61,642 nucleotides of DNA. Origin: Lachnospiraceae bacterium (GTDB lineage: Bacteria; Bacillota; Clostridia; Lachnospirales; Lachnospiraceae). Below, in pieces: positions 42,116 to 51,800 of the stretch. Each line of letters starts with the position of its first letter. The stretch's first letter is position 1. Made by a program: the position numbers and the translations under genes. The stretch lies in the NCBI GenBank assembly GCA_017437965.1, contig JAFRWN010000056.1, positions 1 through 61,642 of the forward strand, written 5' to 3'. The notes under the pieces were generated by a model. That model was not told the origin of the DNA and made no database searches. It was given only the letters and a program-made list of their open reading frames with translations.

Positions 42116-42814
42116 TTAATTTTTACGGTTTTCATAGTCATTGCGGATCTCGGCAAGTTCGTCGCAGCATTCAAAGGCCATTGCCATGTCAGCCTGGCAT
42201 TTTGCAGATCTTGCTTTTGAGAGCATCTTGCCCATAGCCTTGAAATTAAGCTGGGTTCCGGCTGCGTCGCATTCATAGCGCACTGCATGGTCAGCCTTGA
42301 TTCCGAAACGTCCTGCCTCTGCAACAGCATCAATATTTGCACCGAGGAAGATGAACTCCCAGCCATATTCCTTCTGCTTTTCCTCTATCATCTTCTTTAC
42401 CTTTTCATAGGAATACTCTTTGCTGGCATTCTCCATTCCGTCGGTTGTGATGATGAAGAGAGTCTTTTCCGGTCTGTCCTCTTCTCTTGCATACTTGTGT
42501 ATGTTTGAGATATGGTGAACCGAACGGCCGATGGCATCAAGCAGTGCCGTGCAGCCTCTTACATAATACTCTTTATCGGTCAGCTTACCGATCTGATCAG
42601 GGGTCTTCCTGTCATGCAGGACCTCGATCTTGTCATCGAAAAGGACGGTGGACACGTAAAGCTCGCCCTCTTCTTTTTTCTGCTTTTCCATCATTGAATT
42701 GTAGCCACCGATGGTGTCGGCCTCAAGTCCGCTCATCGACCCGCTGCGGTCAAGGATGAAAACCACTTCTGTAAGGTTCTTTTTTTCAATGTTCTTTTCA
42801 AGGTTTTTCTTCAT
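42116..42814 (-). CDS. VWA-domain protein (cytosolic)
   Basis: The 232-aa protein is essentially one von Willebrand A domain. The MIDAS motif DRSGSMSG (Asp22, Ser24, Ser26) is complete, with the Thr loop GCTALLDAIG and the Asp loop TTDGMENAS. No signal peptide or membrane segment is present. Such stand-alone VWA proteins bind partner proteins through a metal ion. It starts 47 nt after the stop of the 3830-aa gene, with no promoter or terminator I can see between, so it is probably co-transcribed with the giant. Its ribosome binding site lies in an 8-bp hairpin, suggesting regulated translation. A separate promoter precedes the next lipoprotein gene. Confidence 0.88.
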   Translation of the reverse strand: MKKNLEKNIEKKNLTEVVFILDRSGSMSGLEADTIGGYNSMMEKQKKEEGELYVSTVLFDDKIEVLHDRKTPDQIGKLTDKEYYVRGCTALLDAIGRSVHHISNIHKYAREEDRPEKTLFIITTDGMENASKEYSYEKVKKMIEEKQKEYGWEFIFLGANIDAVAEAGRFGIKADHAVRYECDAAGTQLNFKAMGKMLSKARSAKCQADMAMAFECCDELAEIRNDYENRKN

Positions 42815-42818
42815 AATG

Positions 42819-42851
42819 CTTACCTCCGCGTTTTTTATTTTCTGAGGTAAG
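42819..42851 (-). promoter_or_regulatory. Hairpin sequestering the ribosome binding site of the VWA gene
   Basis: A perfect 8-bp inverted repeat (CTTACCTC/GAGGTAAG) with a 17-nt loop spans the giant-VWA gap. The 3' arm on the mRNA contains the GGAGG ribosome binding site of the VWA ATG at 42814. The structure would lower VWA translation unless opened. Confidence 0.5.
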
Positions 42852-42861
42852 TATATCAGAT

Positions 42862-45800
42862 TTACAGTTTAAGTGGTCGCATGGCAGGCGACAATTTTTT
42901 CTGCATGTCCTTCTCGGCATCCCCTCTTGTTACCTTCTTTGAAAGCTGGTCGTCAACACGCTTTACAACCGACACATGGTCAAGCTTGTGTTTCTTGATG
43001 TCACTGTCAAGCTTTGAGGTAATCCTTCTGCCTTCGGGAGAATTGATGAGCGATGTAAACTCCTTTGCACTGTTATCAAAGCCGTTCTTCATTCCGCGGA
43101 CAAGCTCCGTTTCACTCATGTTGTTATACATGCCCTTCTCAAATCTTTCCTTCATTCCTTCAATGAATACCGAGCGGAAGGCAGATTTATAGATGAGATT
43201 CTTTTCCCTTGCTATCTTCTGATCGATTTCAGCGGCATTACTGTTCTTTCTCTCAGTCTTAAGCACATCGATAACCCTGGCATGCAATTCTCTGTACTCT
43301 GCCTCGGCGCTCGCGGAATCATTGATTATCTGAGCGGGAGTACGGTCTATGCGAGGTCCGCTTTCAAGCTCGGATTTCTTGATATAGTCCTCATAGAGCT
43401 TCATTTCGGTAAGATCCGTCTTTGTGATATTTTCACACTTCTTATCAAACTCATAACGGTCCTTAAGCAGGGCTTTTGCACTCTCCATTGCAGCAAGCCT
43501 TTTCTCGCCTCTTATGGAAATATCCGCTCCTTCATCTTCTTTTTCCTGTATGTACTGATCCATCCTCTCAAGCAGCTCTTTTTCACGCTTTGCAAGGTCG
43601 GCGCCGGGATATGCTCCCGTTGTAGCATACAGTTCATCTGCCTTTTTGATATCCTTATTGAGCTTATAAAGTTCCTTCCTTATACTCCTGTAAAGATCCT
43701 GACCATAGAAAAGGCTGGACTCCTTGAACAGTGCGCTATATGCTTCATCACGGACAGGAGGTCTGTTATCTGTCTTGTTGATTGCAAGAAGACCGTCACT
43801 ACGGTACTTGCGGTTCAAATCCTTATCGATCGTATGCTCTATCTGCCTTGCATAGTCATAGAGCGTATCCTTGTTGGCTTCGAGAAGCTCGCCGAAGTTG
43901 GTTGCCTGAGGATTATTTTTTACAAATGCCTCCGAAAGCTTGAGCACTTCTTCCGAAAATCTTATGCGCTTCGGATCCTCCCTGTCTCCTTCTTTATAAT
44001 CGAAAAAGCTCCTGATTTCACCCTTCTTGGCGCATTTTTCGTTCTCACGCTCATTGAATATGGCATGGATATAGTCGCTTGCAAGTGCAATCTTCTCACT
44101 GTAGTTCGGATTGTTTTCTTTTGCGGCGATAATAGTTCCCTTTGCCGCTGCCGAGAAAGCAAAACTATTCACTTCAGCCTTTATCGTGTCACTGGCCTCA
44201 TGGACAGAAATATTGTAACCATACTTGTTTTTCATGGCATCACAGAACTCATTGAATTCCTCTTTTCCTTTCGCACCGGAGAGGTATCTCTCAGCTGCAG
44301 GAACCTTTCCGTCAACAACCAGCTTACCCTTGAACTTTAGCATTTCTTTCAGTTTCTCAGTCTTTTCAGCATCAAGTTCGCCTTCCGGCCTCCTGTCTGC
44401 TTCCACCTCATTGAAATCGGGAAGAATGTCATTATAGTCATAAACGGTCTCGCTGACATCGCAGAAAAGCTTGAACTTCATGAGTCCGTCCTGCGCTTTC
44501 ATAAAGCCTTTTTTGTTGGTCTCTATTCCGTAGTTAAGGTCAGCCGATCCTATCTTGTCACTCGGATAGTGTATTCTCTTCTCGCAGATTTTTGCGGTTT
44601 CCACGTTAGACTTGTCACGCTGATCGCACATTGCAAAATACGCCTTGACTGCCGGTATAAGATCGGTATGTACCCTGTCCTTAGCTTCAACACTCTGATT
44701 ATATACATCAAAAGCCTGCTTTATATTCTTGTCATGTTCAAGAAGATATGAATATTTTTCAAGCTGCTCACTGCGTTCATTCCAAACGTTGTAAAAGCTT
44801 GTTTTGGCCTGCAGGTAAATATTCTGGATATGGAGAAGATCCTGATGCATCTTTGCAACCATTTCACCGGTATTACCATTTTCCGAATATCCGGCATAAC
44901 CATCCACAGTCTTTGAAGCCTCTCTCATGACAATCTCCTTGTTCAGAGCTTCCTTCGAAGCCGCAAAAGCATTTTTGGTGTGGTTATACGTTTCCTTTAT
45001 ATAGTTATCATCGTCACGCTTCAGGTATTTGCCGGCAAAACTTTCAAGCTTACCGATGATTTCAAGCTTTTGTTCGGGAGTTTCCACCTTCTTAAACCAG
45101 CAGTCCTCACGTAATTTGTCAAGCTTCTGCTTCATCTGCGTGTAGTCGTTAAGATCCTCGGCATGATAGCCCTTCTTTGCATGATCGATTTTTACTGTAA
45201 GTTCGGCCTCTGCCTCTTCGATAAAGCCAAGAACATGAAGCTCGTTTACGCCCCAGCCGTTTTCAATTGCACGGATCTGTCCTTTCATCTGGCCGTACAT
45301 ATTATTGAAGCCTCTGTTATTGTGTACCGAAATCTCAGTGATCTCGTCAACATTATTTTGCAGGACATTCTTGGCATATGCCCCCGGGTTTGCCTCTACA
45401 AAATCCTTCAGAGTATTGAAATTGGTAACTGCTTTTTCAAGTGATTTTTTAAGCTTTTCAAGGTATTTTTTCTCGTTTTCCGGATTCCAGCCCTCTTTTT
45501 CAAGCTGCTGTCTCTCAAATTCCCTATCGAAAAGCTCAATATAATCACCATGGATATTCATTACCTGCTCAAGTATCGAACCGCTCTCACACTGAACCTT
45601 CTGACCGTTTTCTACCCTTTCATAACGGTTAAGGGTGAGTTTTTCTTCCATCGCCTTGTAATCAACAACCTTACCCGAAGGAGTATCCTTAAGTATGAAC
45701 TTCGGAGCAAGCATCTGGGTCAATCTGGACATCGAACCGAGATACTGGTTGTTTAATACCGCCTTTGTAAAACTTCCCTTCTCAAATTCAGTCGGAATGA

Positions 45801-48800
45801 GGCTTGATTTTATACAGTTGGCAAATTTCTTTCCTGTCGCATCAAGGGTCTTAAGGTGTTCTTCCAAAACCTTCTTATTCTTTATTATCTCATCCAGATA
45901 CTCTTTGCGTTTTTCCTCATCTCCTGCTCTTACGTGCAGACTGAAGACAGTATTTGTGCCATAGCGTATCAAAGTCTTTGGAATCCGGTTTTCCGGCAGA
46001 GGCATGTGATCAACAGTATTCTCATATTCGGTTTTTTTATCAAGAAGTGCCCTATACTGCGCATCGTTTATCGCAGACAGCGTTGCTGCCCCCATAACCG
46101 CTTGCTGCGCACCGACATAGAATCCCTGCACTCCATATCCGCCACTTAAGCTGTTCTCTGCTTTTACCTTTGCACGCTCATCCGAAAGACCAGTTTCCTT
46201 TACAGGATTGTCAAGATCATTATAGTAAGCTGTAGTGACTATTATTGCATTTATGCCGACACACTGTGCAAGCTCACTGACTTTTTCCTTCCTTTCATTT
46301 TCGGCCGCACGATACCGGTATTTATCCTTGTACTGTATCGTGGCAAGTGAAAACTTAAGGGCCTGTTCCTTGTATTCATCAAGCATTTCCTTACCAGGAT
46401 TATTATTAAGCCTTATTGCGCTTACAATAAGACTGTCAAGCTCTTCTTTTACCTCGTCGAATTCCGTAAGCTCGGGATCTCCGAGTTCCGTAAGCTCGTT
46501 CTTGTAACGGTTGAGGACATCGACATTTTTCTTCAGCGCGTCACTGTCGAGTGTTGAGATATTCAACAAGCTGTCGCTGCCGATACCGAAATAATCGGCT
46601 ACTCCGTCGGCAACAGTCTGGTCATTCTTTGCATCTTCTCTGGAAAGATCATGCTCATATTCCTTTTTATATTTTTCATTGAGTTCTTTTGCACGCTTAA
46701 CATTTTCCTCAGGGAACTGTCCGTCAATTAACACTATCGGGTCGTTTCCCGAGGTAATGGTATTCGAAATTCCGCCAATCAAAACTTCACCGCTTCCGTA
46801 CAGAAGACTATGATAAATGTCCGACTTCTTGACTTTTTCAAGATACATCTGCTTATATTTATCGTAGTACCCCCCTTCGGAAACCATGTCTATTTCCGGA
46901 GAAATATTGTACTTTCCTGTTATAGCACCGACACGTGTAATCCTGTTTTTATCACTGTTGCCGACTGCAACTTCAACATCATTAAGCTCTGACGATGAGT
47001 AACTCGGATCATGGGGATCCACATACTTAATGCCGAACATCTGGAAAGATTTTATCTTTTTTGATTCTTCTGCATCAATGTTTGCCTCATTTGAAAAGTT
47101 TACTATCTTTCTGACATGGTTCCTGATAAGATATTCGGCAACAAGCTCTTCTCTTTCCTTGCTTCCCGGAGCGGGCGGATCGTTTTTAAGTTTTGTAAGA
47201 ATCTCATTGATTCTTTCATTTTCCGAAAGACCTGCGGCATAGGCCTTCAACTTCTTCATCTGAATCTCGTTAAGGCTTCCTTTGCATTCAAAAGGAGGGT
47301 TACCCGCCATCTTTGCAGCAAGCTTTATCAGAACGTTCGCCTGATTACTTACGGCACTATCGGGCCTTTCAACATGGGTTTTGATCATTCCGGTAAGCTG
47401 ACCGTAAGCCATATCGATAAAATTATCAATTGCCTTCTTTATCGGGCGGTCCTCGTTTCTTACTGTGTAATCATTTAGCATCTCGGCAGTTTCTTTTCTG
47501 CTCACAAGAAGATGCTTTGAAAAATCAGGCATACGTCTGTCATTATTCGTAATATTTTCGACAAGATAATTCTGATTGAATGCCACGTGATCTTCAACAG
47601 CCTTGTATCGCGGTGCAGAATTGGTCATTCTCCTGCCCAGTCTTGATTTTTCCAGGGTATTTCCGAGAGAAATCACCATTACCGTTTCCTCATCCAGATT
47701 TTCAGGGATCGCAAGCTCGATAGCATCATACTCATTCTTTGACGTACAATTATCTCCGATATTTGCCTTCGGGCCGAATGCATTCATTAATTCCTGTCCT
47801 GCACTGTTAAGTATCTCATCAAAATGGTCAATGGACTGTCTGGTAAGATTATTATTACCCCATAAAACACGATCTTTTCTGAGGCCGCTGATTTCATCCG
47901 CAACCGAATTGTTAAGCTCTTCCCTGAGCCTGCCTAAAGTATCCTCCCTCTGCTGTGAGGAAATAATTTTCTCTGCCTCTGCAGTCCCGGGATCAACCTC
48001 CGTATAGTCATAGAGGCTTATTGCCTTTCCGGCATAGGAAAATTCGCTTAAAACATGTACCAGCTCTTTTTCAAAATCCTCTCCGCTTGCATTGTCAAGG
48101 ACCTTGAAAGTATCCGAATTCTTTATTGCATTTATGTAGAGTGCTTTAAGCTTCTCCCTGCCGCCCTCGGTGGCAAGTATTCCCGAAACAGGATCAAGGC
48201 TGTTTTTATAAAGTTCTTTCTGTACCCTTGCAGTATGATTTGCAAAATTAATCGCGTGCTCAGGAGCATACGGGTCATGTCCCATCTTACGGTAGGTATC
48301 TTCAACCAGCTTGTCGGCAAATTTTTTTTCTTTTTCCGAAATATAGGTTCCGCAGTTTTTAATGGCCAGGTCAAACAGCATATCAGCTATTTTTTCCGAA
48401 CGCTCGGGAGACTTCGGCCCGAGGATTTCATTATGGGCATCATAGAAACGAAGTACTCTCTCGGCCGCACGTATCTGTTCTGCCTGGGCATGTATTTTAG
48501 CACGTGAAAAATCATCGGTCCTTATGTTGCCTGAGGTAATCGCTTCATCCAACATCCTGACCATATATTTGCCGGGGGCATTTATGCCATCTATCTTCAT
48601 TACGGGACTGATGCCTGTCTTGTCAACAAAGTAAGGGATAAGATTTGAATACATTGCATCCATCTCGGCTCTTGCTTCGTTCTTTGCATTCTCATCCGCG
48701 CTTCTGTATTTATTGAGGGTTATGAGAACCTTTTCCCTTGCTTCAAGCATCAAAGGATATATCGGCAGGATATTGTCCCTTAAGTCACTGTCTATGGCAT

Positions 48801-51800
48801 TCTCCGTAAGCAGTACCCTGGCATCATTCAGCTTCATTCCGGGTACCTTTGCGAGAAGCTTTTCATCCATGCTTGCTCCAAGGCAGAGCAGGGCTATCGA
48901 ATTCTCGGTAAATCCTTCGGGAACAGGGAATTTATAGTACTCTTCAAGCTCATGCTTTACGGGCACTCCATCACCAAAAGCAGGATTCGTTCCGAAAGTA
49001 TTGAGGAATTTTGTTTCGTCGGAAAGATTTTTTATGCCGCTCTTTACTGTATCTTTGAAAATTACGACATCATTCGCAGCCTGTTCATCCTTTGCCTTCT
49101 GTTCGTCGGCAAATTCGAGATACATCTCGTTCATTTCCTGCTTCAGAGCATTGTCATCCACAAGATTCGGAAGAGCCTCCATCATTCCGCGCATTTCCTG
49201 GTAGCCAAGCTCGCCACGCTCGCGCTCGGCAAGAACTGTTCTGCAGTTTTTCATTACGCCGTAAAGGAACATATCCCTTATGGCCTTGATCTTCTGAACA
49301 TTATTAGCTTCCTTTTCGGCATCGATTTTACTGAGTTCCTCGTTGAATTCATCTATAAGACCATATATTTTCCTGTTGATATCTACTATGCCTGTCTCAG
49401 GATGTTTGTTCAGATACTGTCTGAAGGACATGGTATCGTCCGGAATGGAAAATCCTTTTTCATCCATCAGAGGGAAGCCGCACTTCCAGTCATAATCAGC
49501 GCCTGCATCAAGCATCAGACCGCCTGCTATTGCGGTAAACTTATCCTTGTTTTGCACAGGGTTCTTGAAAATGTCTTCAAGCTTTCTCATTTTCATCGCT
49601 TCATGCATGTAATATCTCTTGCACTCATTAAGCTTAAGAGAGTTGTAAAGCGAATATTCATTTTTGACATTCTCATCCGGATCGCCGTTCTGTAAAGCCA
49701 GGGTTCCCCTCTGGACTATCATTACTACTCCGAATCCGCCCTTTCCTTCCATAGCCTGCTTGATACCCGAGGCATTAAGCGCATAGTGGAAAGGATTCTT
49801 CTTGAGTTCGTTGATCGCACCGTTTTGGGTTACGTCAGCCTTTGCCTTTTCGATAGCAAACTTACCGGGGTCGGCAAGAAATTCATCAAGGCTGACACCG
49901 CATTTTTTAACGGCCATCCACAGCTGGAAGGCAGAATTCACCCTGCTTTCCTCACGCACGTTTTTCGATATTTCAAAAGGAACATTGCTGTTTCTTAAAG
50001 TGTCGAGATTTCCGGGAATATGGTAGGGATCCGAATCAGCATATATCTGTCTTGACATCTCCTGCAGTTCTTTAATATCTGCCAGATCCTTTTCATAGGC
50101 ATTAAGCTTCTGCTCGATAAGGGCGATATTTCCCGAGTTCACTGCTTCCGAAAGCTCTATCCTGGATTTTACAAGATTCCTGTTGGCATAGACCTTGGTA
50201 CCCTCCTCGAAAACATATGCTTCGATATCCTCAGGAGACATATCGCCGAACATAGCATCAAACTTATCGAACATGGAAACAAGACCCTGCCTGTATTTAG
50301 GGGTAAGTTTGGGCGGAGTCAGTGCTCTTGCCTGAAGTACCGCAGTTTTTGCATTCTCAGGCACAGGTTCGAGCGTTCCGATGTCATCGGTATATGCATT
50401 TAAATTATCATTTGTATGGTTCTTAAGCGCGATCTTCTTGCCGCGAATTTCCTGTCTTGAGTCAACCGTGTTATAAGCCTTTCCCATAACACCGGAATAA
50501 TATTCCTTTACATCATTCTTTGCTTCATAAAGGTGCATGCCCGCACGGTCAAGCATTTCGTCAAGACGTTTCTTTTCTTTTTCATCACCGTTTGCCAGCT
50601 CAAGCGTGTTATTTTTAAGCTCGGCTATCTTGTCATTATGAGTAAAAATTATCTGGTCATTAAACTTAAGCTCGTCCGGTAACTTGAATTTCTGCAACTC
50701 ATCCAACAGCATGACAGCATGGTTATCGGGCAGGTTTCCGTAAAACTTTTCAATAAAATCCTTGTTTCTCTGGTTCAGAAAGGCAGCACGAAGAAACATA
50801 CCGGGATTGATATCCTTGTCCGGTACGTCTGGAGCTGGTTTGGAATAATCAGTATTACCCTTGGACCTGTAATCTATGGTATTGTAAAATGCTTTGACAC
50901 TTGCCCTCTGTTCTTTTGTAAGGCATTTTGCAAGAGTCTCCATCTTGACCTCATCCGGAAGCAGCTCTATGGCCTTTTCACGCATATAATCAAGGATTTT
51001 GCTTCCCCTGTAGGTCTTCAGATTATTCTCATAGTATTTGCGGGGATAATTATCCCCAAGCTCAGGCTCTTTATTTTCAAGTTCGCGGCCTACGGTACTG
51101 TCAATCTTTGAATCATCAAAAGCCTTCGACATTCTTCTTACAAGACGAAGCTTCTTGTCAGAATAACGCTCGTAGATCGCTGCCTTTTCTTTTTTAAGCT
51201 TTTTATTTTTCTCTTTGAGAACAATGTCTTTCTTTTCAGCCGCTATCTTTTCTATCTCGGCTTCTCTTCTCTCTTTTCTTTCCCTTTCTGCTTTTTCCTT
51301 CGCTTCTCTTGCGAGTTTTTCCTGTTCTTCCTTCTTAAGCTTTTCTTCCTCTTCCTTCTTAGCTTTATCTTTGGCTTCTTTCTTTTCTTTTTCTTCAGCT
51401 TCTTTTTTCTTCTTTTCTTCTTCAACACGCTTCTTTTCCTCTTCGAAACGCTTCTTCTCCTCATCAAGACGCTTCTGTTCTTCAGCCTGTTTCTTCTGCT
51501 GATTGTCTCTCTCTGCCATATGCTCATATGGCAGAAGTGTAGCTATCGCAATAGGCTCTTCAGAAAGTCTGACAGCACTCTCGTTGATCTCGCCGTTCGG
51601 GCCGGGAACATGCTCATAGGGCCTGTATTCAAGCTTTGCTTCAGGATTTTTGGCAGCAATGATGATAAGGGCCTTGGCAAGCTTTTCAGCTGTAGTGCCC
51701 TCAGGGATCTTGTCATTATACTGTTCCTGTACTATACTTTCCGCAGTCTTTCCGTCGATCAGGAAGTTCTCGCTTATGCCAGTCTTTTTGGCAAGACGAA

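Noticed and set aside
51215..51502. Ser/Phe-rich plus-strand frame opposite the giant gene
   Set aside because: It is the antisense shadow of the Lys/Glu-rich helix (AAG/GAA codons read as CTT/TTC).
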